A DNA stretch of 64,000 nt from Phreatobacter sp. (GCF_022843985.1 NZ_JALHMP010000018.1:1-64000); one strand, 5' to 3'; numbered from the stretch's first letter, positions 47,355 to 57,705 are shown. The notes: generated from the sequence alone by a model not told the origin. A program made the numbers and translations.

Positions 47355-47532
47355 TCCCGAGGAGCCTTGTTCAGAGCCGGCCAATCTGCGGCCGCCGCTG
47401 CTGGTCGCGGGGGGTGTGGGCGGGCGTCGTTCTCCGGCTCCGCAGACAGGTTGTCACCTGGGGCGTCATGGCAGTCGGTCCGGGGATTGTTCCAGGGGCG
47501 CCGAGCAGGCCGGCTGGGTCCCCCGCGGCGGC

Positions 47533-47922
47533 TCATCTGACCGGCGTCGCGATCCACCAGGTATTGCCGCAGGCGTCGCGGAAGCCGCCGCGCTGGTCGC
47601 CGTCGCCCTTGGCGGACGGCGCCCAGACCTCGGTGGCGCCCTTGGCCAGCGCCGCGGCATGGGTGGCGTCGACATCGTCGACATAGACGTGCAGCCAGGT
47701 GGGGAAGGCGGGGTAGTCGGCAGTGGCCTCGGCGATCATCACCACCGAATCGCCGATCCTGAGCGAGGCATGCATGAGGCTGCCATCCTCACGGTCGATG
47801 GCCATCAGCGCCTTTGCGCCGAAGACGGTGCCGAGGAAGTCCATCAGGTCGCGTGCGCCCTGCGCCATCACATAGGCTGAGACGGTGGAATGGTCGGCGG
47901 GCTGGCTGGCCGGTCGGGTCAT
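47533..47922 (-). CDS. VOC-family (glyoxalase/bleomycin-resistance type) protein
   Basis: This 129-residue protein has the beta-alpha-beta-beta-beta units of the vicinal-oxygen-chelate superfamily: VSAYVMAQGARDLMDFLGTVFGA, SLRIGDSVVMIAEA, WLHVYVDDVDATHAAALAKGA, and the ending GDQRGGFRDACGNTWWIATP. It looks like the PhnB/glyoxalase-like branch. The ligand is unknown. GAGGAGAT lies 6 bases before the ATG at 47922. It is divergent from the alpha/beta hydrolase gene. Confidence 0.85.
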   Translation of the reverse strand: MTRPASQPADHSTVSAYVMAQGARDLMDFLGTVFGAKALMAIDREDGSLMHASLRIGDSVVMIAEATADYPAFPTWLHVYVDDVDATHAAALAKGATEVWAPSAKGDGDQRGGFRDACGNTWWIATPVR

Positions 47923-48023
47923 GGCGATCTCCTCATCCGCGGGTGAACCGCATGCGGTCGCGGCGGTTCCCCCCGGCGCGTTCCGTGCGACACTGGCCAT
48001 TGTTCCCGACCGGATACCCGATC

Positions 48024-48845
48024 ATGGCCATAGACGTCTCGCCCGTCCCGCAGGCCCTGCGCGACGCCGCCTACAATAACGGCCAGGCCGTGCCGAGCTG
48101 GGTCGCAACATTCGCCGGCTGGACAGCGGAATCCGCCGATATCCGGGCGCGCTACCCGACCACCATGGACCTGCCCTATGGCAGGGCGGAGCGGCAGAAG
48201 ATCGACCTCTATCCCGGGCAGGACCCGGCCGCCCCCTGTCTCGTCTATTTCCACGGCGGCTACTGGATGCGCAATTCCCGCGAGATGTTCGCGGTTCTGG
48301 GTGAGGGGGTTGCGGCCCGTGGCTGGTCGGTGGCGATGCCCGGCTACACCCTGGCGCCGCAGGCCTGCCTCGCCGACATCGTCGGCGAATGCAGCGCGGC
48401 GCTCGACTGGCTGGCGGCGCATGCCCCCGCCCATGGCGTGGTCGGCCCGCTGATCGTCGCCGGCTGGTCGGCCGGCGGGCACCTCGCCGCCATGGCGCTG
48501 AGCCATGGGGCGGTGACAGCCGGGCTCGCCATTTCCGGCATCTTCGAGCTCGCGCCGCTCGCCGACACCTATCTGAACGAAACCCTCAGGCTCTCCCCAG
48601 CCGAGATCGCCGACTTGTCGCCGCTGCGCCGCCCGCCTGTGATGAAGCCGTTGGCCATCACCTATGGCGCGCGGGAATTGCCGGCGCTGGTGGCGAATTC
48701 CCATGCCATGCAGGCGGCGCGGCTGCGGGCCGGCGCGCCAGGGACACTCCTGCCGGTCGCCAATACCGACCATTTCTCCATCCTCGACACGATGCGCCGT
48801 CCCGACGGCGCGCTGACGCGGGCGCTCCTCGCGCTGGCGCCCTAG
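48024..48845 (+). CDS. Alpha/beta hydrolase (arylformamidase/esterase-like)
   Basis: This 273-residue protein has the HGGYW oxyanion segment, the nucleophile elbow GWSAGGH and a late histidine in NTDHFSI, the arrangement of the kynurenine formamidase / HSL-like esterase group. It could hydrolyse N-formylkynurenine, but no kynurenine-pathway gene is adjacent, so a general esterase is equally likely. The ATG at 48024 starts MAIDVSPVPQALRDAAYNN; the frame is open upstream without a ribosome site. It converges on phoX. Confidence 0.85.
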   Translation: MAIDVSPVPQALRDAAYNNGQAVPSWVATFAGWTAESADIRARYPTTMDLPYGRAERQKIDLYPGQDPAAPCLVYFHGGYWMRNSREMFAVLGEGVAARGWSVAMPGYTLAPQACLADIVGECSAALDWLAAHAPAHGVVGPLIVAGWSAGGHLAAMALSHGAVTAGLAISGIFELAPLADTYLNETLRLSPAEIADLSPLRRPPVMKPLAITYGARELPALVANSHAMQAARLRAGAPGTLLPVANTDHFSILDTMRRPDGALTRALLALAP

Positions 48846-48858
48846 CCGCCGCCGGTGT

Positions 48859-50886
48859 CTAGCTGCCGATCTTGCCGCCGCCCTGCCGGGTGATGGCGAG
48901 GACGGAGGGCCTGGGCGGCATGTCAGGCGCGAAGTCGGGCCAGCGGGTCGCCGGGTTCTCGAAGGTCGCCGGTGTCGCCCTGGCGTCTTCCGGATCGGCT
49001 TCGCCGGGATGCTGGATGGCGACGAAGAAGGTTTCGCCGTCGGGGGTGAATTCCGGTCCGCAGAGTTCGGCACCGAAGGGGCATTTGAAGAAGAGCTTGG
49101 CGGTGCCGCGCGCCGCGCCTTCCGTCTCCATGGCCCAGACGCCGTCGTTGCGGCCGGTGCGGGAGGGGAAGTTGCCGTCGGTGGCGATCCATAGCCGCCC
49201 ATCGGCATCGATGGCGCAATTGTCGGGCATGCCGAACCAGCCGTCCTGGCTCGTGCGGCTGTTGAAGGTGGCGCCGACGGTTGCCACCGACGGGTCGCCG
49301 CAGCGCACGAGGATGTCCCAGGTGAAGCGCGGTGCGGCATGGTCGCGGCCGTCGGGGAGCATCTCGACGATATGGCCGAAGCGGTTGTCGGCGCGCGGAT
49401 TGGCGGCGTCGACCTCCTCCGGCTTGCGGCGGCTGTTGTTGGTGAGCATGACATAGACCTTGTCGGTCGCAGGGTTCGCCTCGACGTCTTCCGGCCGGTC
49501 CATCCGGGTGGCGCCGAGGAGATCGGCGGCCCGGCGCGTCTCGATCACCACATCCGCCTGGGAGTGGAAGCCGTTGGCCTGTGTCAGCGGCCCTTCGCCG
49601 AAGACCAGGGGCAGCCAGTCGCCGGTGCCGTCGGCATTGTAGCGGGCGACGGAGAGCGTGCCGGCATCGAGGAGGTCGCGGTCGCGCGCCCGGTCGCCGG
49701 TAACGCGCCCCGCGGTGACGAAGCGATAGACATAGTCGTAGCGCTCGTCGTCGCCCGAATAGAGCACGTAGCGCCCGTCGCGGCCGACGATGCCCGCCGC
49801 GCCCTCGTGTTTGAAGCGGCCGAGTGCGGTGCGCTTCTTCGGAATCGATGCGGGATCGAAGGGGTCGATCTCCACCACCCAGCCGAAGCGGTTCGCCTCG
49901 TTCGGCTCCTTCTCCAGGTTGAAGCGGTCGACATGATCGCCCCAATTGTACCAGCGGCCCGGGATGCCCATACGGCGGTAATTGACGGCCTCGGCATGGC
50001 CCTCGGGCAGGCGGCCGGTGAAGTAGCCGTTGACGTTCTCCTCGCAGCTCAGCCAGGTGCCCCAGGGCGTTATGCCGCCGGCGCAGTTGTTGAGCATGCC
50101 GAGGACGCGCCGGCCGGCCGGGTCGGCGGCGGTGCGCATCCGCGGATGACCGGCGGCAGGGCCGGTGATCTCCATCGCTGTCTCGGCGGTGATGCGCCGC
50201 GCATAGCGCGAGCCGGCGACCACCTGCCAGCGCCCATCCTCGCGCCGGACCTCGATGACGCTGCCGCCATGGGCCATCATCTCGATCGCGACGAGTTCGG
50301 GCGTCATGCCGGAAAAGGCCCTGGCGCGGCCGAGCGGTCCGCCGGCATCCTGGCGGCCGATGCCGGGGAACATCAGCTCTTCGTTGGTGTACTCGTGGTT
50401 GACGCAGAGCAGACCGTGACGCGACGGGTCCGATGCGCCCGGCACAGGGAAATAGCCGAGATAGTCGTTGTTGTAGCCGAACTGGCGCGCCTGGGCCGCC
50501 CCGCTCTGGTGGCGCGGATCGAAGGCCGGCGCATCGGCCAGCACCGCATCGCCCCAGCGGATCAGCACGTCGGCGTCGTAGCCCGCGGCCACTTCGGCGC
50601 GGTCGGTGGGGGTGGAGGAGAGTTCGCGGAAGCCGAAGGAGGGCGTGGCAGCCGCCGTCTGCGCCGCAGCGGTCCGGGAGGCGAGGGCGGCGGGGCCAAG
50701 CGCTGCGGTGATGGCGCCGACACCAAGGACGCCCTTCATCAACTCGCGGCGGTGGAATCGGGTGGCAACCACGTCGCCGAAGGTCGGCGCGCCAGCCGGG
50801 CTAGTGCCCCGGTCTTCCGCTGCCTCAGCCCGCTGCGAGGCATTGCAGAGGCCATCATCATCCGGCCTGTCGGCGTCGCGCATCAT
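48859..50886 (-). CDS. phoX: PhoX-type alkaline phosphatase
   Basis: PhoX is a calcium- and iron-dependent periplasmic phosphatase that frees phosphate from organic esters. The 675-residue protein has a twin-arginine signal (HRRELMKGVLGVGA) after an unusually long N-terminal region of about 45 residues. The body carries PhoX features such as LCVNHEYTNEELMFPG, NNCAGGITPWGTWLSCEENV, RFGWVVEIDPFDP, DVEANPATDKVYVMLTNNS and the ending with PDGETFFVAIQHPGE. AAGGAG stands 6 bases before the ATG at 50886; an ATG at 50943 is in frame but poorly placed. I saw no clear Pho box upstream. Confidence 0.92.
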   Translation of the reverse strand: MMRDADRPDDDGLCNASQRAEAAEDRGTSPAGAPTFGDVVATRFHRRELMKGVLGVGAITAALGPAALASRTAAAQTAAATPSFGFRELSSTPTDRAEVAAGYDADVLIRWGDAVLADAPAFDPRHQSGAAQARQFGYNNDYLGYFPVPGASDPSRHGLLCVNHEYTNEELMFPGIGRQDAGGPLGRARAFSGMTPELVAIEMMAHGGSVIEVRREDGRWQVVAGSRYARRITAETAMEITGPAAGHPRMRTAADPAGRRVLGMLNNCAGGITPWGTWLSCEENVNGYFTGRLPEGHAEAVNYRRMGIPGRWYNWGDHVDRFNLEKEPNEANRFGWVVEIDPFDPASIPKKRTALGRFKHEGAAGIVGRDGRYVLYSGDDERYDYVYRFVTAGRVTGDRARDRDLLDAGTLSVARYNADGTGDWLPLVFGEGPLTQANGFHSQADVVIETRRAADLLGATRMDRPEDVEANPATDKVYVMLTNNSRRKPEEVDAANPRADNRFGHIVEMLPDGRDHAAPRFTWDILVRCGDPSVATVGATFNSRTSQDGWFGMPDNCAIDADGRLWIATDGNFPSRTGRNDGVWAMETEGAARGTAKLFFKCPFGAELCGPEFTPDGETFFVAIQHPGEADPEDARATPATFENPATRWPDFAPDMPPRPSVLAITRQGGGKIGS

Positions 50887-51110
50887 GTCGGGCTCCTTGT
50901 GGGCATCGTCGACGATGTCAGCAGAGGCCGGCGACAACGCCATGACGGCGGTGATCCTCTATCCGGTGAAGCCAAAATGCCACAGCTCGCCGTCATCCGC
51001 GTCATCATGCTGATGGCGCACGCGTCCCCGGGCCGATTGCAAAGACCTCGTTTACGCCTGCACGTCCACAGTCCGCGACTGGGTAGGGTGAGGCGTTCCG
51101 GAGTTGCGTC

Positions 51111-51323
51111 ATGGACCGCGTATTGGGACTGGTGACCGTCGAACAGGACATGGCGAAGCTGATGCGCGCGGCCGAGCGCGCCGGCCTCGCCCTGGGTTGC
51201 ATCGACCCCGAGGAGACGAGCCTCGTGCTCCCCGGAGATGAAAAGAGCACGGAGTGGACGCTCGGGCGCATCGGCGCCTGGGTGGTGACCGTGGCACTGG
51301 CGGCGACGTTCCTGGTGCTCTGA
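51111..51323 (+). CDS. Small protein with a C-terminal membrane anchor, unknown function
   Basis: This 70-residue protein has a charged N-terminal part (about 1-50) and one C-terminal hydrophobic helix (GAWVVTVALAATFLVL), the shape of a tail-anchored protein. GGAG stands 8 bases before the ATG. I do not recognise it. It lies divergent from phoX with no other gene near. Confidence 0.5.
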   Translation: MDRVLGLVTVEQDMAKLMRAAERAGLALGCIDPEETSLVLPGDEKSTEWTLGRIGAWVVTVALAATFLVL

Positions 51324-51817
51324 GGGAGGGCGTTAGGGCCGCGGGAGAGCCCCAGGTGCACCCGGCCGAATGGACGATCCAACCCGTCCAGGAACCCGGC
51401 GGCGCCGCCGTCGCCATGCAGCATGCTGCGTAATGCAGGGACCGGACGGCTCCGCGATCCACCGGTCTGAAGCGTGCAGAGGCGGCACATTCTGATCTTC
51501 CCTTCGGGAATGGACGTTTCGTCGTCGTTTTCGGCATGGCAGTTCCGCCGGCACCGGCATGCTGCCGTGAATCCGATCCTCAGCATACGCCGCCCGTGAC
51601 CAAGTGGCCCCCAGGGGCTTCACCTGCAGTCGATCATCGATAATCCGCGAGCAGGAGCCGCGGTGGCCGCGGCCGACCCGGCGGCCTAACCGCCACGCCG
51701 GCGGTTGCACGACCGTGAGCAACACAGCGCATAACGGGAGTTGCCACCGTCCGTGGTTCGTGGCCCGATATCGGTCGACGGGCACCGATGCCCGCTGTCG
51801 ATCGGAGAGGGGCCGGA
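51324..51817. other. 494-bp gap without a supported gene
   Basis: Open frames occur on both strands but have poor residue composition (arginine- and proline-rich) and no ribosome sites. Several GC-rich hairpins are visible, for example around 51666-51705. I see no convincing RNA gene or promoter. Confidence 0.45.
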
Positions 51818-52411
51818 ATGAAGACCTTGACTGTCGCAATGACACTGGTCCTGTTTGCCATGGGCGCCTCTGGCGCCGACGAATGCCGCGACCGTCTGGT
51901 GCGCTATCTCGAGAGTGCTCTCGACGGCCGGCCGGGCCAGAGCCGCACCACCGTGCAGCAGGGCGCTTCGACCCAGGAGAGCCTTTTCATCTTCGTCTCC
52001 CGCGACCACCACATGTTCAAGCCGGTCAATCCGGACAACATTCCCTGGGTGCTCACCTACCAGAGCGCAATGTACCAGTCCGCCGACCAGGGCCGCAGCT
52101 GGACGAAGGTTCACAGCTTCGACCGGGACAAGCAGCATGCCGAAGCCAAGGAGGCGATCAGGTCCCAGGCGCGGTCGGCGACGGGGGTGGTCTGCGGGAC
52201 CGAGACGCTCGACGGCGTGGTCCACGATACCTACGAGGCGCGCATGACCATGGAAGGGTCGGTGCGGGTGGAGATGCACAACCGCTACTGGATCAGCCGG
52301 GAATCGGGGATCGCAACCCAGGCGATCTCGACCTCGCGGTTCAGCGGTGTCGAAATGATCACCACCCAGCGCTGGCAGCCGCTTGGGGACATGACGCTGC
52401 CGGTGCCGTGA
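51818..52411 (+). CDS. Exported protein of unknown function
   Basis: This 197-residue protein has a short signal peptide (MKTLTVAMTLVLFAMGASG, cleavage near SGA-DE) and a mature region with two cysteines (in ADECRDR and GVVCGTE). The second half is beta-rich, with EARMTMEGSVRVEMHNRYWISRESG. I do not recognise the family. GGAGAGGGG stands close before the ATG at 51818; an upstream in-frame ATG at 51788 is less likely. It converges on glnA. Confidence 0.68.
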   Translation: MKTLTVAMTLVLFAMGASGADECRDRLVRYLESALDGRPGQSRTTVQQGASTQESLFIFVSRDHHMFKPVNPDNIPWVLTYQSAMYQSADQGRSWTKVHSFDRDKQHAEAKEAIRSQARSATGVVCGTETLDGVVHDTYEARMTMEGSVRVEMHNRYWISRESGIATQAISTSRFSGVEMITTQRWQPLGDMTLPVP

Positions 52412-52485
52412 CAGGGCCCCCATGTCACGCCCGGCAGGGCGCGCACATGCATGAAGACGGGGCGCCGGCGAAGCTGTGACCCCAA

Positions 52486-52515
52486 GAGAAAGGGGCGGGC
52501 CCGAAAGCCCGCCCC
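52486..52515 (-). terminator. Terminator of glnA
   Basis: GGGGCGGGC (52492-52500) and GCCCGCCCC (52507-52515) form a 9-bp stem around CCGAAA. Read on the minus strand it is followed by TTTCTCTTGGGG, a weak T-tract, just after the glnA stop. Confidence 0.75.
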
Positions 52516-52522
52516 GTCCGGA

Positions 52523-53932
52523 TCAGACCGAGTAGTACATGTCGTACTCGACCGGGTGCGGCGTCATTTCGAAGCGCATCACCTCGGTCATCTTCAGCTC
52601 GATGTAGCTGTCGATGAAGTCGTCGTTGAAGACGCCACCGGCCTTGAGATAGGCGCGGTCCTTGTCGAGGTTGGCGAGGGCCTCGCGCAGCGAGCCGCAG
52701 ACCGTCGGGATCTTCTTCAGCTCCTTCGCCGGCAGGTCATAGAGGTCCTTGTCCATGGCCGCGCCGGGGTCGATCTTGTTGGTGATGCCGTCGATGCCGG
52801 CCATCAGCATGGCCGCGAACGCCAGGTAGGGGTTGGCGGTCGGATCGGGGAAGCGGACCTCGACGCGCTTGGCCTTCGGGTTCGCCGTCCACGGAATGCG
52901 GCAGGACGCCGAGCGGTTGCGGGCCGAATAGGCGAGCAGCACCGGGGCCTCGTAGCCCGGGACCAGACGCTTGTAGGAGTTGGTCGACGGGTTGGTGAAG
53001 GCGTTCAGGGACTTGGCGTGCTTGATGATGCCGCCGATGTACCAGAGGCATTCCTGGCTGAGGTCGGCATATTTGTTGCCGGCGAACAGCGGCTTGCCGC
53101 CCTTCCAGATCGACTGGTGCACGTGCATGCCCGAGCCGTTGTCGCCATAGACCGGCTTCGGCATGAAGGTGGCGGTCTTGCCGTAGATGTTGGCGACCTG
53201 ATGGATGCAGTACTTGTAGATCTGCATCTGGTCGGCCATGTGCGTCAGCGTGTCGAACTTCATGCCGAGCTCGTGCTGGGCGGAAGCGACCTCGTGGTGG
53301 TGCTTCTCGACCTTCACGCCCATCTTGGCCATGGAGGCGAGCATCTCGCCGCGCATGTCCTGCAGGCTGTCGATCGGGGGAACGGGGAAGTAGCCGCCCT
53401 TGACGCGGACGCGGTGGCCGAGATTGCCGCCCTCGTAGTCGGTGTAGGAGTTGGTCGGCAGCTCCGAAGAGTCGACCTTGAAGCCCGTGTGGTAGGGCTC
53501 GGCAGCGAACTTCACGTCGTCGAAGACGAAGAACTCGGCCTCGGGGCCGACGAAGATGGTGTCACCGATCTTGGTGGACTTCAGATAGGCCTCGGCCTTC
53601 TTGGCGATGCCGCGCGGGTCGCGGTTATAGGGCTCGCCGGTGGAGGGCTCGAGAATGTCGCAGACGATCGACATGGTCGTCTCGGCGAAGAACGGGTCGA
53701 TCTGCGCCGTCGTCGGGTCGAGCATGAGCAGCATGTCCGACTCGTTGATCGCCTTCCAGCCGGCGATCGAGGAGCCGTCGAACATCGTGCCCTCGGCAAA
53801 GATATCCTCGTCGATCATGGTGATGTCGAAGGTGACGTGCTGCCACTTGCCACGCGGGTCGGTGAAGCGGAGATCGACGTACTTCACGTCGTTCTCCTTG
53901 ATCATTTTCAGGACATCCTTGGCAGTCGTCAT
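52523..53932 (-). CDS. glnA: Glutamine synthetase, type I
   Basis: GlnA makes glutamine from glutamate, ammonia and ATP as a dodecamer. The 469-residue protein has the beta-grasp start ([21 protein letters not shown]), the catalytic EAEFFVFDD and [10 protein letters not shown] segments, and the flexible loop. [14 protein letters not shown] near residue 400 contains the tyrosine expected to be adenylylated by GlnE. It lies just downstream of glnB on the same strand with a 61-base gap, the classical glnBA arrangement of alphaproteobacteria, so nitrogen control by NtrC and PII is expected. Confidence 0.97.
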   Translation of the reverse strand: MTTAKDVLKMIKENDVKYVDLRFTDPRGKWQHVTFDITMIDEDIFAEGTMFDGSSIAGWKAINESDMLLMLDPTTAQIDPFFAETTMSIVCDILEPSTGEPYNRDPRGIAKKAEAYLKSTKIGDTIFVGPEAEFFVFDDVKFAAEPYHTGFKVDSSELPTNSYTDYEGGNLGHRVRVKGGYFPVPPIDSLQDMRGEMLASMAKMGVKVEKHHHEVASAQHELGMKFDTLTHMADQMQIYKYCIHQVANIYGKTATFMPKPVYGDNGSGMHVHQSIWKGGKPLFAGNKYADLSQECLWYIGGIIKHAKSLNAFTNPSTNSYKRLVPGYEAPVLLAYSARNRSASCRIPWTANPKAKRVEVRFPDPTANPYLAFAAMLMAGIDGITNKIDPGAAMDKDLYDLPAKELKKIPTVCGSLREALANLDKDRAYLKAGGVFNDDFIDSYIELKMTEVMRFEMTPHPVEYDMYYSV

Positions 53933-53993
53933 TTAGTGCTTCCTCTTGGTTTGCACGTTTGCATTTGCGGCAGGCGGACCCGCCGAATTCCGT

Positions 53994-54664
<671 letters not shown>

Positions 54665-56200
54665 ATGACACGCCGCTCCAGCGCTCTCCTCACGCCCCTG
54701 GCCATGGCCGAGGCCGACCGCCTGACCATCGCCGCGGGTACGCCAGGCGCGGTCCTGATGCACCGCGCGGGTGTTGCCATCGCCGATGTGGTGGCACGCG
54801 CGACCCCCCTCGGCACCCGCATCGTCGTGTTGTGCGGGCCCGGCAACAATGGCGGAGACGGCTATGTGGCGGCCAAGGTTCTGCGCGAACGCGGCTTCGG
54901 CGTGACGGTTGCGGCCAGCGCGCCGCCGCGGGCGCAGGCGGGCGATGCCGTGGCCGCGGCGGAAGCCTGGGGCAGGGCGGCGGTCCCGCTGGCGGACTGG
55001 GCTGCCGTGCGGCCGGGCGTTGTGGTCGACGCGCTCTACGGTGCCGGTCTGTCCCGCGCCATTACCGGAGTCGAGGCCGAGGTGATCACCGCGGTCAATG
55101 CCTCGGGCTGCCGGGTCGTCGCGGCCGACATCGCCTCGGGCGTTGACGGAGCGACGGGCGCGGTGCGCGGCGTCGCCATGATGGCGCGCGAGACCGTCAC
55201 CTTCTTCCGCCGCAAACCCGGCCATCTTCTGATGCCCGGTCGCCTGCATGGCGGCACGGTCCGGGTGGCCGATATCGGCATCCGGCCGGCGGTCCTGGAC
55301 CGGCTCGCCATCCGCGATTTCGCCAATGACCCGGCGCTCTGGGGTGACGCCTTCCCGCTGCCGCGGGCGGACGGGCACAAATATCACCGCGGTCATGCGG
55401 TCGTCGTGTCGGGCGGGCTGGCGCGGACCGGCGCGGCGCGCCTTGCCGCCCGCGGCGCCCTGCGCGCGGGCGCGGGCCTTGTGACGCTCGCCTCACCCCC
55501 CGAGGCGCTGGCCGTCAACGCGTCCCATCTCACGGCGATCATGCTGGAGCGGATGGACGGGCCCTCCGGCCTTGCCGCCAGCCTCGCCGACCGCCGCCGC
55601 AATGCCGTCTGTCTCGGTCCGGCGCTGGGGACGGGCGAGGCAACGCGGGCGCTGGTCGCCGAGGCGCTGGCGAGCGGGGCGGCGACCGTCATCGATGCCG
55701 ACGGCCTCACCGCCTTCGCAGCCGATCCTGCGGCGCTCTTCGCCGGCATCCGCGCCTGGCCGGATCGTCCGGTGGTGCTGACGCCCCATGCCGGCGAGTT
55801 CGTGCGCCTGTTCGGTGCCGATCCAGGCCTCGCGAAGCCCGATGCGGCGCGCCGGGCTGCCGCGCTGGCGGGCGCCGCCGTGATCCTCAAGGGGCCGGAT
55901 ACGGTGGTGGCCATGCCCGACGGCACGGTGTCGATCGCCGCCAATGCGCCGCCCTGGCTGGCGACGGCCGGGTCCGGCGACGTTCTGGCGGGAATCGTGA
56001 CCGGCCTTCTGGCGCAGGGCATGGCGCCTTTCGCCGCGGCGAGCGCCGCGGTCTGGCTGCATGGCGAGGCCGGCCAGGCCGCCGGTCTCGGGCTGATCGC
56101 CGAGGATCTTCCGGAGGTGCTGCCGCGGGTTCTCGGTATGCTGGCGGGCCGTCTCGCCGAGGCGAGAGACGCTGTCGTAGATCCTGCCGACGATGACTAG
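54665..56200 (+). CDS. nnr: Bifunctional NAD(P)HX epimerase/dehydratase
   Basis: This repair enzyme converts hydrated NADH and NADPH back to usable cofactors. The 511-residue protein fuses a YjeF N-terminal epimerase domain (about 1-210, with VVLCGPGNNGGDGYVAAKVL and DALYGAGLSR) to an ADP-dependent dehydratase domain (about 225-505). The latter has HRGHAVVVSGG, DADGLTAFA, LTPHAGEFVRLFG, VILKGPDTVVA and the catalytic loop ATAGSGDVLAG. MTRRSSALLTPLAM gives the ATG at 54665. Its stop overlaps the stop of the opposite-strand gene in a CTAG. Confidence 0.94.
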   Translation: MTRRSSALLTPLAMAEADRLTIAAGTPGAVLMHRAGVAIADVVARATPLGTRIVVLCGPGNNGGDGYVAAKVLRERGFGVTVAASAPPRAQAGDAVAAAEAWGRAAVPLADWAAVRPGVVVDALYGAGLSRAITGVEAEVITAVNASGCRVVAADIASGVDGATGAVRGVAMMARETVTFFRRKPGHLLMPGRLHGGTVRVADIGIRPAVLDRLAIRDFANDPALWGDAFPLPRADGHKYHRGHAVVVSGGLARTGAARLAARGALRAGAGLVTLASPPEALAVNASHLTAIMLERMDGPSGLAASLADRRRNAVCLGPALGTGEATRALVAEALASGAATVIDADGLTAFAADPAALFAGIRAWPDRPVVLTPHAGEFVRLFGADPGLAKPDAARRAAALAGAAVILKGPDTVVAMPDGTVSIAANAPPWLATAGSGDVLAGIVTGLLAQGMAPFAAASAAVWLHGEAGQAAGLGLIAEDLPEVLPRVLGMLAGRLAEARDAVVDPADDD

Positions 56201-57483
56201 CCGACGTCGAGGAGGGCGACCAGTGGCCCCTCCGCGGCGTTGATCGCCTGGGCCGTCAGGCGGAACCGTCCGGTCCGCTCCGCCACGAAGGCGATGCGGG
56301 CGGTGCTGCCGGGCGCCACCAGCACCGTATCAAGGAAGAAGGGCTTCCAGCCGTCGTCAAGGCCGTCGAGAAGGCGGGCAGGGTGGCCTTCGACGTGGAC
56401 GGCGTGAAAGGCCGCGCTGTCGTTGCGGATCGCGGCGAGGACCACCGTGCCGCGGCGCAGGCGAAGGACCGTGGCGCCCGCCGCATCGTGGGTGCGCCGC
56501 CCGGCGAAGCCTGCCGCTCCGATCGGCAGGTCGATCCGTGTCGCGCGCCGGAAATCCATGGCCTGGGGCAGCGGATTGGCAGCGAGCGGTGCCGGCGGCG
56601 GCAGAGGCGCCGGGCGCAGGGGCGAGCCCTCCACCCGCATCCGGCCGGTCAGGGTCGTTCCGGCGAAACTGGCAAGGGCGATCGGCAGGGCCGTAACGGC
56701 CGCCGCAGCGACATCCCACATGACTTCGGCGCGCTGTCCGGGCGCCAGCATCAGCCGGCCCTGGTCGAGGGGAAAGGGTTCGCAGGGCTGGCTGTCGAGG
56801 GCGACGAGGGTGAGGCGCTGGTCAGGCACGGTCCATTGCAGGATGCGGCTCGCGGTGGCGTTGGCGAAGCGCAGCCAGAGGCGCTCGTGCGGGCGCGCGG
56901 AGAGGGTGAGGTCGGTACGGCCGTTGACGAGGAGGCCCGCCGGCGATGCCGCCGCGCCACCGGGCGGCTCGGAGAGGAGCAGGGGCACCTCGCGGTCATG
57001 GACCGGCGGCGTCGCGTCGGCAACAATCAGCAGTCCGGCAAGGCCCGCCCGCAACTGCGCCTCGCCGCCGGCAAGCCGCGGCCGGTAGAGAAAGGTGCCG
57101 GCATCGGGCGAGGTCAGGTCGTGGCGCTGGGTGGCGCCGGCCGCGATATCGGGAAGGGCGAGCACCGCCGGGTCCCGGAGGCCCAGCCAATGGAGGCCTG
57201 TCGGTTCGGCCAGCGCATTGGTGACGTCGATCGCCAGCCGAACGTTGCGCTGCGCCCGTAGCACCGGACCCGGCAGAAGCCCGTCATAGCCGGTGAACGG
57301 CGTCGTCGGGCCGTCAGCGGCCCCAAGCGGAAGCTTGCCTGCTGCGGCGGTGAGCCGCAGCCCCTGTGCCATGGCGCGGTCCGGTAACGCCAGCGTTGCG
57401 AGCGTCAGGACCGCCGGAGCGGCGAGCAGGCGGCGGCGGTTCAAGCGGCGGTCGGTGGGCGCGGAGGGAGTCTGGGAAGGCAA
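56197..57483 (-). CDS. Multicopper-oxidase-fold exported protein lacking copper ligands
   Basis: This 428-residue protein has the three-cupredoxin layout of multicopper oxidases and a twin-arginine export signal (NRRRLLAAPAVLTLATLAL, ending AMAQ). The usual copper motifs are degenerate. The first reads GLHWLGL instead of HWHG, the second GTFLYRPR instead of WYHSH, the third FHAVHVEGH keeps some histidines, and the C-terminal HCH motif is absent. It therefore resembles SufI/FtsP, a structural multicopper-oxidase relative without copper used in cell division, more than an active oxidase. The start is probably a TTG at 57483; an ATG at 57627 is in frame but has no signal peptide after it. Confidence 0.78.
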   Translation of the reverse strand: MPSQTPSAPTDRRLNRRRLLAAPAVLTLATLALPDRAMAQGLRLTAAAGKLPLGAADGPTTPFTGYDGLLPGPVLRAQRNVRLAIDVTNALAEPTGLHWLGLRDPAVLALPDIAAGATQRHDLTSPDAGTFLYRPRLAGGEAQLRAGLAGLLIVADATPPVHDREVPLLLSEPPGGAAASPAGLLVNGRTDLTLSARPHERLWLRFANATASRILQWTVPDQRLTLVALDSQPCEPFPLDQGRLMLAPGQRAEVMWDVAAAAVTALPIALASFAGTTLTGRMRVEGSPLRPAPLPPPAPLAANPLPQAMDFRRATRIDLPIGAAGFAGRRTHDAAGATVLRLRRGTVVLAAIRNDSAAFHAVHVEGHPARLLDGLDDGWKPFFLDTVLVAPGSTARIAFVAERTGRFRLTAQAINAAEGPLVALLDVG

Positions 57484-57558
57484 GGGCGGCCCTGTCTCAC
57501 AACGGGATGGCACGGGACTTGAGATGGAGAGCGTCCCTGTCCCGAATGGAGGCGTTCC

Positions 57559-57705
57559 ATGGTGAAAATAGCATTGATCGGCATCGCCGGTCTGGTGGCA
57601 GCCGGATCTTTCGGCCTGTTGCCGCACAGCCCGGCCACGGTTGCGCTCGGCGCCGCAGGCGCGACGGTCATCCTGGTCTGGGTCGGCCTCTTCGCCCGCA
57701 CCTGA
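57559..57705 (+). CDS. 48-residue membrane protein
   Basis: This small protein (MVKIALIGIAGLVAAGSFG...VWVGLFART) has two hydrophobic helices joined by a short turn with LLPHSPATV. GGAGG stands 6 bases before the ATG, an excellent ribosome site, and the codons match the local bias. I do not recognise it. It is divergent from the cupredoxin-like gene and lies 110 bases before tRNA-Leu(UAG). Confidence 0.62.
   Translation: MVKIALIGIAGLVAAGSFGLLPHSPATVALGAAGATVILVWVGLFART

Noticed and set aside
50887-51110. Pho box upstream of phoX
   Set aside because: Direct repeats of GATGACG occur, but the 11-base period and CTGTCAT-like words of a Pho box are not present.
49339-51135. 598-codon frame opposite phoX
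   Set aside because: Shadow of phoX, which has a Tat signal and a strong ribosome site.
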